A stretch of 64,000 nucleotides of DNA, taken from positions 744,001 to 808,000 of the forward strand of contig NZ_CP103794.1 in assembly GCF_030388325.1 (NCBI RefSeq), read 5' to 3'. Below are positions 16,688-26,370 of the stretch, piece by piece. Each line of letters opens with the position of its first letter. The first letter of the stretch is position 1. The translations under genes and the position numbers were made by a program. Origin of the DNA: Flavobacterium johnsoniae. GTDB taxonomy: Bacteria; Bacteroidota; Bacteroidia; Flavobacteriales; Flavobacteriaceae. The notes under the pieces are model-generated. The model did not search any database and had not been told where the DNA came from. It saw only the letters and a program-made list of their open reading frames with translations.

Positions 16688-16706
16688 TTAAAACCTTAAA
16701 AAAAAA

Positions 16707-17864
16707 ATGCTCAACTTTGAATTATATAATCCGACGAATTTAATCTTCGGAAAAGGACAAATTGAAAAACTTTCGACTTTAGTTCCAAAAAATGCTAAAA
16801 TATTATTGGCTTATGGCGGCGGAAGTATTTTTAAAAACGGAATTTACGATCAAGTAATCAACAATTTAAAAGGTTTTGAAATTGTAGAATTTGGCGGAAT
16901 AGAACCAAATCCAAGATTTGAAACTTTGATGAAAGCTGTTGATGTAATTAAGGCTGAAAAAATCGATTTTATTCTTGCTGTTGGCGGAGGATCTGTAATT
17001 GATGGCGTGAAATTTATTTCAGGAGCCGTTAATTTTGAAGGAAATCCGATTGACATTCTACAAAAAAGAATATTAATTAAAGAAAATGCTTTACCGTTTG
17101 GAACTGTTTTGACGCTTCCAGCAACAGGAAGCGAAATGAATTCTGGTTATGTCGTGACAATTGAAGCAACTCAAGAAAAATTATCTTCTGGTGGAAGTGC
17201 TTTGTTTCCGCAATTCTCTATTTGCGATCCGACTGTAATTGCTTCTTTACCAAAAAGACAACTTGAAAATGGTGTTGTAGATGCTTTTACACACGTTATG
17301 GAACAATATTTAACGTATCCGACTGATGCTTTTCTACAAGACAGAATTGCAGAAGGAATTTTACAGACTTTAATTGAAGTTGGTCCAGGCGTTGTAGAAA
17401 ATCCGACAGATTATACTTTGGCTTCCAACTTTATGTGGAGCTGTACAATGGCGTTAAACGGATTAATTCAGAAAGGTGTTCCGAGCGATTGGGCAACGCA
17501 TATGATTGGTCACGAACTAACAGCACTTTACGAAATTGACCATGCTAGAACTTTGGCGATTATCGGTCCGAGTTTGTACACTGTAATGTTTGAAAGTAAA
17601 AAAGGAAAATTGGCTCAATACGGAAGACGAATTTTTAATTTAACAGGTTCTGATGACGAAGTGGCAAAAGAAGCAATCAATAAAACGGTTGAGTTTTTCC
17701 ATACAATGGGAATGGATACGAAACTTTCTCAATATACAAACGACTATTCAAAAACAGCAGAATTTATCGTAAATCGCTTTGATGAAAGAGGTTGGAAAGG
17801 TTTAGGCGAAAAGCAATTAGTAACTTTAGATAAAGTGAAATCTATTGTTGAACTTAGTTATTAG
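16707..17864 (+). CDS. iron-containing alcohol dehydrogenase (YqhD/BdhA-like)
   Basis: NAD(P)H-dependent reduction of aldehydes to alcohols; cytoplasmic. The 385 residues show the dinucleotide site ILAVGGGSVIDGVKF near 88-102. The metal ligands are in VDAFTHVMEQYL and in HMIGHELTALYEIDHARTLA near 265-284, as in YqhD (Asp, His, His, His). Overall length and N-terminus (LYNPTNLIFGKGQIEKL) match the butanol dehydrogenase/YqhD group, which detoxifies short aldehydes. It has a terminator and no obvious operon partner. Confidence 0.93.
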   Translation: MLNFELYNPTNLIFGKGQIEKLSTLVPKNAKILLAYGGGSIFKNGIYDQVINNLKGFEIVEFGGIEPNPRFETLMKAVDVIKAEKIDFILAVGGGSVIDGVKFISGAVNFEGNPIDILQKRILIKENALPFGTVLTLPATGSEMNSGYVVTIEATQEKLSSGGSALFPQFSICDPTVIASLPKRQLENGVVDAFTHVMEQYLTYPTDAFLQDRIAEGILQTLIEVGPGVVENPTDYTLASNFMWSCTMALNGLIQKGVPSDWATHMIGHELTALYEIDHARTLAIIGPSLYTVMFESKKGKLAQYGRRIFNLTGSDDEVAKEAINKTVEFFHTMGMDTKLSQYTNDYSKTAEFIVNRFDERGWKGLGEKQLVTLDKVKSIVELSY

Positions 17865-17930
17865 TCGCAGTACTCAGTATCAGTTTACAGTTAGTATGTC
17901 ACTGAATACTGTGACTGAGACTGAAAACTA
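17865..17930. repeat. copy of the CAGT-rich dispersed repeat
   Basis: CTGTGACTGAGACTGAAAAC near 17909-17928, continuing into TATTTCA, closely matches 26486-26512. The left part (CAGTATCAGTTTACAG) is a degenerate inverted copy. It sits directly between the alcohol dehydrogenase stop and its terminator. Confidence 0.6.
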
Positions 17931-17945
17931 TTTCATATAAAAATC

Positions 17946-17984
17946 AAAAAAGGCGTTCTTAATAAATTTAGGAACGCCTTTTTA
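17946..17984 (+). terminator. terminator after the alcohol dehydrogenase gene
   Basis: AAAAAGGCGTTC (17947-17958) pairs with GAACGCCTTTTT (17972-17983). Confidence 0.9.
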
Positions 17985-18166
17985 AAATACTAAAACAAAA
18001 CTAACTAACTCAATTCCTTGTAAATTCATTAAAATTCTAATTTATAAAGTATTACAACGTAAGTCGTGTGTTTTTATTGTATAGTGTTTGAAAAAAAATA
18101 TTTAATCGCAAAAACTCTTGAAAGTCATTGTAATTAAAGGCTTTTTTAAAATTTCTTAAATCAGGT

Positions 18167-18199
18167 TTTGCTTTATTAGCACATTATTAAGTACTTTTG
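18167..18199 (+). promoter_or_regulatory. gpsA promoter
   Basis: TTTG (18167-18170), 21 bases, then TACTTTTG (18192-18199): both -33 and -7 elements match the Bacteroidota consensus. The rest of 17985-18166 is AT-rich with nothing else recognised. Confidence 0.6.
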
Positions 18200-18217
18200 T
18201 TTTAAATTATTAAAATA

Positions 18218-19213
18218 ATGAGCGAAAAATTAAAATTTGCAGTGATTGGTGGTGGAAGTTGGGCAACGGCAATTGCGAAAATGTTATGCGTTAATCTTTC
18301 AGAAATTGCTTGGTACATGCGAAATGATTCGGCAATCGAACATATTCAAAAATACAAGCACAATCCAAACTATTTAAGTTCGGTTGAATTTGACACTAAT
18401 AAACTCAAATTAACTAACAATATAAACGAAGCGATAGAATATGCAGATTACATTATTTTTGCAATTCCTTCTGCGTTCCTTGATGCTGAATTGAAAAATA
18501 TGACGGTTTCTTTAGCCGATAAAATTATTTTTTCTGCCATTAAAGGAATTGTTCCTGAAACGAGTTTAATTGTTGGGGAACATTTTCATATTCAATATGA
18601 TATTCCATATTACAATATCGGAGTAATTACAGGTCCATGTCACGCAGAAGAAGTTGCATTAGAAAGACTTTCGTACTTAACCATTGCTTGCGGTGATCCA
18701 GATAAAGCAAAAATGGTTGCTAAAACACTTTCTGGAAATTACATTAAAGCGAAAATCTCAGACGATATTATTGGAACGGAATACGCAGCAATGCTAAAAA
18801 ATATTTACTCTATCGCTGCCGGAATTGCTCATGGTTTAGGTTATGGCGACAATTTTCAGTCGGTTTTAATGAGTAATGCAATTCGCGAAATGAAGAAATT
18901 CATTAGAAAAGTGCATAAAATGAAACGTAACATTAATGATTCTGCTTATTTGGGCGATTTATTGGTTACAGGATATTCTGTTTTCTCTAGAAATAGAATG
19001 TTCGGAAATATGATTGGTAAAGGTTATACCGTAAAAAGCGCCATGATGGAAATGAGTATGGTTGCTGAAGGTTATTACGCAACAAAAAGTGCTTATAAAT
19101 TAAATCAAGGTTACGGAGCAAAAACACCAATTATCGATGCTGTTTATGCCGTTTTATACGAAGGAAAAGATGCTAAATCTGTTTTTAGAAAACTGACTGA
19201 ATCTTTGGATTAA
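18218..19213 (+). CDS. gpsA: NAD(P)-dependent glycerol-3-phosphate dehydrogenase
   Basis: Reduces dihydroxyacetone phosphate to sn-glycerol 3-phosphate for phospholipid synthesis; cytoplasmic. The 331 residues carry the Rossmann motif VIGGGSWATAIAKML at 9-23. They also carry the family segments GPCHAEEVALERLS, GTEYAAMLKNIYSIAAGIAHGLGYGDN (with the catalytic Lys) and GDLLVTGYSVFSRNRMFG. It is monocistronic, with its own promoter and terminator. Confidence 0.95.
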   Translation: MSEKLKFAVIGGGSWATAIAKMLCVNLSEIAWYMRNDSAIEHIQKYKHNPNYLSSVEFDTNKLKLTNNINEAIEYADYIIFAIPSAFLDAELKNMTVSLADKIIFSAIKGIVPETSLIVGEHFHIQYDIPYYNIGVITGPCHAEEVALERLSYLTIACGDPDKAKMVAKTLSGNYIKAKISDDIIGTEYAAMLKNIYSIAAGIAHGLGYGDNFQSVLMSNAIREMKKFIRKVHKMKRNINDSAYLGDLLVTGYSVFSRNRMFGNMIGKGYTVKSAMMEMSMVAEGYYATKSAYKLNQGYGAKTPIIDAVYAVLYEGKDAKSVFRKLTESLD

Positions 19214-19265
19214 GTTCTTTTTAGAAAGAGACAAGAAGCAAGAAATAGATTAATCTTAATAATAG

Positions 19266-19302
19266 AAAAAGAGCTGGAAAAGTATTTCTGGCTCTTTTTT
19301 TT
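19266..19302 (+). terminator. gpsA terminator
   Basis: AAAAAGAGC (19266-19274) pairs with GCTCTTTTT (19291-19299), with an inner GAAA/TTTC pairing, and T follows. Confidence 0.85.
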
Positions 19303-19549
19303 GTTTTAAAAAATTAGAAAAAGAATAAACAAAACAAGAAACTAAGATTCCTTTTAACAGGAATTATTCTGTTTTAGAATACATCAAACCTACATCTTAG
19401 CTTAAAAAATACCTATTTATATTCTTACAAAAAAAATTAAGAAAAATTTAACTGTTTATCAGCACTGTAGCTTTTAAACTATGCCTCTATATTTTCTTAT
19501 TTTCTCACAAATTGAATTGTACTCCATTTTACAAATTCCTTATTTTTCA
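19303..19549. other. AT-rich intergenic stretch before the DUF4876 operon
   Basis: About 250 bases without a coding frame worth calling. One small dyad (ATTCCT...AGGAAT near 19350-19367) is visible; no RNA gene or riboswitch is recognised. Confidence 0.5.
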
Positions 19550-19579
19550 TTGCTTCGCAAAGAATTATTGATATTTTTG
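19550..19579 (+). promoter_or_regulatory. promoter of the TonB receptor-DUF4876-peroxidase operon
   Basis: TTG (19550-19552), 19 bases, then TATTTTTG (19572-19579). Spacing and -7 box match the Bacteroidota consensus. The start codon lies 34 bases downstream. Confidence 0.6.
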
Positions 19580-19613
19580 CATCACTATTTTTATTTGTTC
19601 TAATTAAATACAG

Positions 19614-22286
19614 ATGCGTTTTATTACAATTCTTCTTTTGTTTACCCAGATTCTTTTTTCTCAAAAGACGATTTCGGGTAAAGTTTTATCTAAAGAAACT
19701 TCTACATCTTTGGCAGGTGTTTTTGTTCGCGATACCAAAACTGAAAACTGGACTATTTCTGATAAAGATGGAAATTTCAGTATCACTATTCCCTATTTTC
19801 AAGATATTGAATTGAACTTTTCCATTCTTGGAAAAAAAGATGTTAATCAGATTTTGAAGAACAATCAAAATTCGATTACGGTTTATTTGGAAGATAATAC
19901 GCTTTTCCTTAAGGAAGTTGTGGTTACAGCCGAAAAGAAAAGGCAGTATTCAGAATTAATCTTGGAAAAAAATGCAATCAATAACGTACAAGCATTTTCT
20001 TTGGATGATGTTTTACAGCAACTTCCAGGACAAACCATTACAACTTTTGACCTAAACGAGTTTAAAAACATTGTTTTTAGAACTGCAGTACCATCTAGTC
20101 CTACTTCAACCGTTAAAGCATTTGGAACTTCTTTTGTCATGAATGATATTCCGATATCAAATAACGAGAATATGCAAGCTTTTAATCCAAATGGACTTAC
20201 GTTCAACACATTTGGAACAAGAGATAAAACTTTTACAAATGCAAACGCAGGAGTCGATTTAAGAGAAATCTCAACTAATAACATTGAAGAAATTAAAGTT
20301 ATTCAGGGAATTCCATCTGCAAAGTACGGTGATTTAACTTCTGGACTTGTCTTAATAACAACGAAAGTTGGTAGAAGTCCTTACAGGGTTTCTGCTTCTC
20401 TAAGAGATGCTACATCAGAATTAAATCTAACTAAAGGCTTCAAATTAAACGCAAACAATTCGATGAATATAGCGCTTAATTACCTTGACAATAAAGCAGA
20501 TCCAAGAGATAATTTATTAAACTATGAGAGAGTTAATGGAAATATGTCGTGGTTATATAAGAATCAGTCTTCAACCATAAAAAACACCGTTAATACTTCA
20601 TTCCGTCTAAACTTAGATGAAGCTAAAACTGATCCTGATGATATTAATGCTGCAGTAGCAAGAAATCAGAAAAAGGGTTTTTCAATTTCAAATAACTTCA
20701 TGTGGAAACCCAAAAACTTATGGATTGACGGTATTAATATTAACGGAAGTTTTAGCTATGATAAACAATTTTCAAGAAGAGACAGATATATTAATGTTGC
20801 CAATGCCGCTGCTACTGATAGTTACGAAGAAGGTATTCATGATGCTATTATACTTCCTTCTCAATATACTAGCATCAATACTGTCGAAGGTATTCCAATT
20901 TCGACTTTTTTAACTTTAGAGACAACCAAAGTATTAACTAATGAAAGCAAATGGATTCATAGTCTTGTTTTAGGAATTTCAAATCGAACAAGTGCTAACA
21001 AAGGTGAAGGAAGAAAAAATGCAGTTACAGGTTTACTAAATTTTTATGCACTAACACAAAACAATGACAATACTTTAGGTTATAGAGATTATCAATTTAC
21101 TAACTCTAAAACTGAGAATCAAATGTCTGCTTATGCTGAAGACAGAATTTTTAAAAAATTTCAAAATGAACAGATTTTAAATGTCGATTTAGGAGTTCGA
21201 TTTGACAATCAGCTAGGTAATATGTCTTTACAACCTCGTATTAATTCATCTTTTACATTTAATAAAATAATTAAAGTTCGAAGTGGATTTGGGATATCAT
21301 CTAAAGCTCCATCATTAAATCAGCTTTATACTGGAGACCGTTTTTTGGATAAAATTGTTGGAAGTGGAATTTATACTTATCCAGGAATTTATCAAAAAGC
21401 GTGGATTCAAACTCTTATTACTCCTGGAGATAATTTAAATCTTAAGCCAAGTAAATCTTATCGAACCGAATTAGGTTTTGATTTTAACCTGCCATTTGGA
21501 ATATTAAACTTCACAGGATATTATAATAAACTTTACAATGGTTTTTCGAGCGAAAAACATCCTGAATATAGAGTGATTCCAAAAGCTGAAGTTGTAATTG
21601 TTGGAACGGAAATTCCGACTTACCAAATTGTTGGAACTGAAAATTTTTATTATTTCACGAATACCTTAACTAACAATAATTCTTCTGAAGATAAAGGGAT
21701 AGAAGCCATTATAAATTTTAAAAAGATTAAGCCTCTGAACCTTGACATCAGTTTAAATGCGTCTTACGTTCATACTAAAGATTTTTCTAATGTAAAAACA
21801 TATGTGGCCTCGGCTAGTCTTTTATCACCCGAAACATACGGAGTTTTTGATCCTAGAACAAGTTTATACGACAATTTTACTATTAGCTCAAATTTCAACT
21901 ATCATATTCCCTCAGTTGGATTATTAATTTCGATGAGAACAGATCATGTCTTATTAAAAAACACAAAATCTCCTACATCAAATTTTCCAAATGGCTATTT
22001 AGACAAGGAATTGGTATATCATGATATTCCAGTTGAAGACAGGACAAATGTTCAAAAATACGGACATCTTATTCAAAAATATAATGAAAGCGAAAATAAA
22101 CTGCCGAAAGCTGTTCACAATTTCCATTTACGAGTTTCCAAAGATTTTTTAAATGGTTTTAGTGTTTCTCTTTATGCAACAAATTTCTTAAATGTAAAAC
22201 CATACTATTATGATGATTCTGGCGACAAAATACTATCAAATGTTGCTACATTTTCATTTGGGACAAGACTTGACTACGAATTTTAA
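19614..22286 (+). CDS. TonB-dependent receptor of the DUF4876/DUF6850 operon
   Basis: An 890-residue outer-membrane receptor with signal peptide MRFITILLLFTQILFSQ. A carboxypeptidase-regulatory-like domain covers about 20-100 (SGKVLSKETSTSLAGVFVRD, WTISDKDGNFSI). The plug is near 115-240, including GIPSAKYGDLTSGLVLITTK. The barrel ends in an aromatic Phe (FSFGTRLDYEF). The plug is divergent from SusC proteins and no SusD partner is present, so a small ligand such as a metal chelate is more likely than a glycan. It is followed at 18 bases by the DUF4876 lipoprotein and is the first gene of a four-gene operon. Confidence 0.9.
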   Translation: MRFITILLLFTQILFSQKTISGKVLSKETSTSLAGVFVRDTKTENWTISDKDGNFSITIPYFQDIELNFSILGKKDVNQILKNNQNSITVYLEDNTLFLKEVVVTAEKKRQYSELILEKNAINNVQAFSLDDVLQQLPGQTITTFDLNEFKNIVFRTAVPSSPTSTVKAFGTSFVMNDIPISNNENMQAFNPNGLTFNTFGTRDKTFTNANAGVDLREISTNNIEEIKVIQGIPSAKYGDLTSGLVLITTKVGRSPYRVSASLRDATSELNLTKGFKLNANNSMNIALNYLDNKADPRDNLLNYERVNGNMSWLYKNQSSTIKNTVNTSFRLNLDEAKTDPDDINAAVARNQKKGFSISNNFMWKPKNLWIDGININGSFSYDKQFSRRDRYINVANAAATDSYEEGIHDAIILPSQYTSINTVEGIPISTFLTLETTKVLTNESKWIHSLVLGISNRTSANKGEGRKNAVTGLLNFYALTQNNDNTLGYRDYQFTNSKTENQMSAYAEDRIFKKFQNEQILNVDLGVRFDNQLGNMSLQPRINSSFTFNKIIKVRSGFGISSKAPSLNQLYTGDRFLDKIVGSGIYTYPGIYQKAWIQTLITPGDNLNLKPSKSYRTELGFDFNLPFGILNFTGYYNKLYNGFSSEKHPEYRVIPKAEVVIVGTEIPTYQIVGTENFYYFTNTLTNNNSSEDKGIEAIINFKKIKPLNLDISLNASYVHTKDFSNVKTYVASASLLSPETYGVFDPRTSLYDNFTISSNFNYHIPSVGLLISMRTDHVLLKNTKSPTSNFPNGYLDKELVYHDIPVEDRTNVQKYGHLIQKYNESENKLPKAVHNFHLRVSKDFLNGFSVSLYATNFLNVKPYYYDDSGDKILSNVATFSFGTRLDYEF

Positions 22287-22304
22287 ATCTCTAAATATTA
22301 TACT

Positions 22305-23615
22305 ATGAAAAAATCTTTCCTTATTACTATAACATTATTATTTGCAATACTTATACAATCTTGCAGCAACAATGATGAAAATGAGGCTTTAAAGCCCGTT
22401 AATTTCTCCATCAATGTAAAATATGATGAAACATTCAACAATGTTATTACCCAAAATTCTGATGTCACCATAGTAAACAATGAAACTGGAAATAAATACA
22501 CCGTAAAATCAGATGTAAATGGTGTTGCTCAATTTAATCAAATCATACCTGGAGTATACTCAGTTTCGGCAACCAAAGTAATGCAATCAGCAGAATTCAC
22601 TGAAACTTTTGGTTATACTCCAACAGAAGCAGAAATTAATTTTAATGGCTCTGAAAGCAGTTTAACGGTAACCAGCACTACAGCTCCAATAAATATTGTA
22701 ATGAAAACTTCAAAAGTAGGTGATTTTGTAATTAAACAAATTCACTATGGAGGTTCCGATACTCAAAAAGGAGCTTCGATAAGAGATCAATTTATAGAAA
22801 TATACAATAACTCAAATACTGTGCAATATGCCGATGGATTATACTTCGCACAATTGTATGGATCATTTGCAACAACTGTTTATGCCTATACTTTAGCAAA
22901 CGGGCAATATGACTGGAGTAAATCAGAAGGAATGACAATTGGTAGTTCGGCAAATACAGATTATGTTTATGCTTCTAACATATTTAAAATCCCTGGAAAT
23001 GGAACACAATATCCTGTACAACCAGGTAAAAGTATTGTAATTGCTCAAAATGCTATTAACCATAAATCAAATTACACAGATAATAATGGAAAATCGGTTA
23101 GCATATTAAGTCCTGAACTTACCCTTGACTTAAGCACTGCAGATTTTGAATCATTTTTAGGAACCTATTTAGGAGACACTTACCTATATGATATCCAGAA
23201 TCCAGCTGTTCCAGATTTAGATATTGCTTATTGGGGCAACAAAAACAAAGACATGATTTTGGACACAAATGGAAGATATGGATATGCTATTTTAAAAATG
23301 TCAGCAACTGAACTCGCAAGCTTAAAAAGCTATAAAAATCCAAAAGGAGATGCTACCCTATATCTTCAAGTACCTAATACTGTAATTATCGATGGTGTTG
23401 ATACTACAAAAGATTTAGGATCAAATTATATTCCTAAAAAACTAGCTACCCAAATTGATGGTGGTACAACTTATTTACCTTCAGGAGCATTTTCTTCTAA
23501 ATCTGTAATCAGAAAAACTAAAACTACAATTGCTGGAAGAATTGTTTTACAAGACACCAATAATTCAAGTAACGATTTTGTAGAAATAACGGCTAACCCA
23601 AGAGGATTTAACTAA
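22305..23615 (+). CDS. DUF4876-family lipoprotein
   Basis: A 436-residue lipoprotein with signal MKKSFLITITLLFAILIQSC, Cys20, then SNNDENE. An Ig-like or carboxypeptidase-regulatory-like N-terminal part (about 30-125, NETGNKYTVKSDVNGVAQFN) precedes a lamin-tail-like section. That section contains DFVIKQIHYGGSDTQKG, DQFIEIYNNSNTVQYADGLY, and a late AGRIVLQDTNNSSNDFVEI. I recognise it as DUF4876, a family of unknown function found next to TonB receptors. It may capture ligand at the cell surface for the receptor encoded upstream. Acidic residues after the lipid Cys are typical of a surface-export signal in Bacteroidota. Confidence 0.8.
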   Translation: MKKSFLITITLLFAILIQSCSNNDENEALKPVNFSINVKYDETFNNVITQNSDVTIVNNETGNKYTVKSDVNGVAQFNQIIPGVYSVSATKVMQSAEFTETFGYTPTEAEINFNGSESSLTVTSTTAPINIVMKTSKVGDFVIKQIHYGGSDTQKGASIRDQFIEIYNNSNTVQYADGLYFAQLYGSFATTVYAYTLANGQYDWSKSEGMTIGSSANTDYVYASNIFKIPGNGTQYPVQPGKSIVIAQNAINHKSNYTDNNGKSVSILSPELTLDLSTADFESFLGTYLGDTYLYDIQNPAVPDLDIAYWGNKNKDMILDTNGRYGYAILKMSATELASLKSYKNPKGDATLYLQVPNTVIIDGVDTTKDLGSNYIPKKLATQIDGGTTYLPSGAFSSKSVIRKTKTTIAGRIVLQDTNNSSNDFVEITANPRGFN

Positions 23616-23627
23616 AAATTTTCATTA

Positions 23628-25220
23628 ATGAAAATTAACAACATGAATATTATTCAAAGTAATGCCCAGAAATACTGGGCTTTACTTATTTTTTTTATTT
23701 TTCACGTTTTTTCCGCACAAGCACAAGATAGCATAGCGGTAACCAATCATATTATCGATTCACAAGTTAAAAATGAAATCTTCAAGTTTCCTGTGAGTTA
23801 TACGAATCAATACATTAAAGATTTTACTTTTACGGAAATATCGTATCAGTATCAGAAGAATGAATTTGCTAGGACGCAAGTCGCCAACGAAATAAACACT
23901 TATAATTTTTTAGCTCAAGGTTATTACACCACAAAATCTAAATGGAAGTTATTTGGTGACCTATCTATTTCAAAATTTGACGAGAAAAATCTAGGCTGGA
24001 TACTTTCAGATGAGCGCACAGAAGACCAAGAAGTTGTAGCACCTCATTATTTTCTTGTTCCAAGAGAAGCAAATTGGACCAATCAAAAATATGATTTTAA
24101 TGGAGGTTTTTCTAAAGAAATTACAAACAAAATATCATTTGCAGCGAAAGTAAATTACAGTACTGGAAAATTTACAAGAAATCTAGATCCAAGGCCACAA
24201 ATTATTACAAGAAAAATAGGGGGCGAAGTACAATTTGGCTACTCTTTAATAGAAAATCATAAAGTTTTTGTTTTGGCAAATTACTCTCGACTAGACAAAG
24301 ATTTTACATATACCTACAAAGATGATCATTTAAATGTTGAGACGAAACCTGAAACGTATTTAAGGTTTAACACTGGTTACGGAAGAATTATTAATTATTT
24401 TAAATCTAATTATTCTGGAGGAAGACGTTTCCTGTATAAAGACATAATCACTAAAGCAGGTTTAGGTTACACTTTCAATAATAAAAATAATACATTTACC
24501 ATTTCATATTACAATCAAAAATCAAACAATAATTTCTACAACAATGTATTTGGCACAGAAGATCAAGAAAGATTAAAATATGAAACTACCACCAACCATG
24601 TCGAATTGTTTTCTTTCCATAAATGGGATAAAAAAGAAATAAAATCAACTGCAAAATTTGATTTTAGTAATTCCCGTAATTTTGACGTAAACAATAACGG
24701 TTATAATTATAAAAACAGTTTAAATACTATTAGCTGGTTAACCTCAATTTCAAAAAGAACGAAATCATACATTGACTATTTATTTGGTTTCGACATTTTG
24801 TATAGGCAAAACGAATACAATGACGTAATGGCAACTGCTGATATAGAAATTAACGCTCTAAATATTGGAATATTTGGTAGCAAAGATTTCGCTTTCGCTA
24901 AAAGCAAATTAAATGTAACCACAAGTTTCAATATGTATTTCCCGCTTCCATCAAAACTGGAATATTATGATACTTCTGGTGGAACAAATGTCAGATTTTT
25001 TGATGAAGTAATTATTCATGATTACGCCGTAAGCACAACCAATTACTTTGCACCTGCATTACGCTTAGAATACAGCTATCCTTTAAAAAACAACAAAACG
25101 GTGGTTTTCTTTACCGATTTAAAAGAGAAAATCGCATTAAAAAAACAAACTGATTATCCAGTCAGTATTAATACCAATACCACCTATTGGGTTCAAATGG
25201 GTGTACAATTAAATTATTAA
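23628..25220 (+). CDS. DUF6850-like outer-membrane beta-barrel protein
   Basis: The 530 residues begin with a signal peptide (ending FHVFSAQAQD, about residue 34). The rest is alternating aromatic and polar strands typical of an outer-membrane barrel without a plug: for example KWKLFGDLSISKFDEKN, KISFAAKVNYSTGKFTRN, and the C-terminal TYWVQMGVQLNY. I place it in the DUF6850 group from its position next to DUF4876 and from its shape. It starts 12 bases after the DUF4876 gene and stops 3 bases before the peroxidase, so the four genes are tightly coupled. Function unknown. Confidence 0.72.
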   Translation: MKINNMNIIQSNAQKYWALLIFFIFHVFSAQAQDSIAVTNHIIDSQVKNEIFKFPVSYTNQYIKDFTFTEISYQYQKNEFARTQVANEINTYNFLAQGYYTTKSKWKLFGDLSISKFDEKNLGWILSDERTEDQEVVAPHYFLVPREANWTNQKYDFNGGFSKEITNKISFAAKVNYSTGKFTRNLDPRPQIITRKIGGEVQFGYSLIENHKVFVLANYSRLDKDFTYTYKDDHLNVETKPETYLRFNTGYGRIINYFKSNYSGGRRFLYKDIITKAGLGYTFNNKNNTFTISYYNQKSNNNFYNNVFGTEDQERLKYETTTNHVELFSFHKWDKKEIKSTAKFDFSNSRNFDVNNNGYNYKNSLNTISWLTSISKRTKSYIDYLFGFDILYRQNEYNDVMATADIEINALNIGIFGSKDFAFAKSKLNVTTSFNMYFPLPSKLEYYDTSGGTNVRFFDEVIIHDYAVSTTNYFAPALRLEYSYPLKNNKTVVFFTDLKEKIALKKQTDYPVSINTNTTYWVQMGVQLNY

Positions 25221-25223
25221 AGA

Positions 25224-26363
25224 ATGAAAACGAAATTAATTGGCATCGGAGTAATGATATTTTCACTTATCATGCTTTCTTATGCCAAAATTGAACCAAA
25301 CCTATCTATTTCAGAATTAAAAAGATTATACAGCAGTGGCGATTATCAAAAATGGCCAAAGCCTGAAGTTGACTCTATGGTTTACACCCAAGGATTTGAA
25401 GATATCGGAGTTTTAGGTAAACCCGAATTTCCAGAAAACAATCCGTATTCGGAAGAAAAAGCAGAATTAGGTAAAGTGCTTTTCTTTGACCCGAGATTGT
25501 CTAAATCTGGACAGATTTCGTGCGCCAATTGCCACGATCCCGAATTAAATTGGGGCGATGCCAGAAGAGTTTCTTATGGAGAAGGAAGATTGCAAGGAAT
25601 TAGAAATGCGCCAAGTTTAATGAACATCGCTTATGCTAAAGTTTTCTTTTGGGACGGAAGAGCTGCAACATTAGAAGATCAAGCTAGTTTTCCTATTCAA
25701 GATACTAAAGAAATGAATTTTCATATCGATTTGGCAACAAAGCGTTTGAATAAAATAAAAGGTTATAAACCATATTTCAAAAAAGCTTTCGGAAAAGAAA
25801 AACTAACACAAGAAGAAATTTTAAAAGCAATTGCCACTTTCGAAAGAACGCTAATAAGTCCAAAAAGTAAATTTGACAAATTTGTCGCTGGAGATTCTAC
25901 ACAATTGACCAACAGACAAGTTGAAGGTTTACATTTGTTCCGTACCAAAGCACGTTGCATTAATTGCCATAATACAGCGAATTTCTCCGACAATAAATTT
26001 CACAATATTGGTTTAACATATTATGGAAGAGAATACGAAGATTTAGGAAGATACAATGTTACCAAGAAAGCAGAAAATGTAGGCGAATTTAAAACCCAAT
26101 CTTTACGCGGCGTGACGCAAAATGCACCTTATATGCACAACGGTTTATTTCCAAACATTCGTGGCGTTTTGAATATGTACAATGCGGGAATGCCTCAACC
26201 CAAAAGAAAAGAACACCAGTTAAACGATACTTTATTCCCAACTACTTCGAAACTGATAAAAAAATTAAACCTAAACAAATCTGAAATGGATGCTTTAGAA
26301 GATTTTATTGGAAGTTTATCAACTGGAGCTTATAAAATGCGTCCGCCTGTTTTACCGCAGTAG
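25224..26363 (+). CDS. di-heme cytochrome c peroxidase (MauG/CcpA family)
   Basis: A periplasmic di-heme protein of 379 residues. The N-terminal segment (4-21) is a signal or anchor. The two c-heme sites are CANCH (100-104) and CINCH (245-249). The region AYAKVFFWDGRAATLEDQA is characteristic, and APYMHNG carries a probable distal Met (304). Family members reduce hydrogen peroxide or oxidise protein side chains in the MauG manner. As the last gene of a TonB-receptor operon it more likely serves ligand processing or metal redox than general detoxification; that is inference. Confidence 0.9.
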   Translation: MKTKLIGIGVMIFSLIMLSYAKIEPNLSISELKRLYSSGDYQKWPKPEVDSMVYTQGFEDIGVLGKPEFPENNPYSEEKAELGKVLFFDPRLSKSGQISCANCHDPELNWGDARRVSYGEGRLQGIRNAPSLMNIAYAKVFFWDGRAATLEDQASFPIQDTKEMNFHIDLATKRLNKIKGYKPYFKKAFGKEKLTQEEILKAIATFERTLISPKSKFDKFVAGDSTQLTNRQVEGLHLFRTKARCINCHNTANFSDNKFHNIGLTYYGREYEDLGRYNVTKKAENVGEFKTQSLRGVTQNAPYMHNGLFPNIRGVLNMYNAGMPQPKRKEHQLNDTLFPTTSKLIKKLNLNKSEMDALEDFIGSLSTGAYKMRPPVLPQ

Positions 26364-26370
26364 TTAGTTT

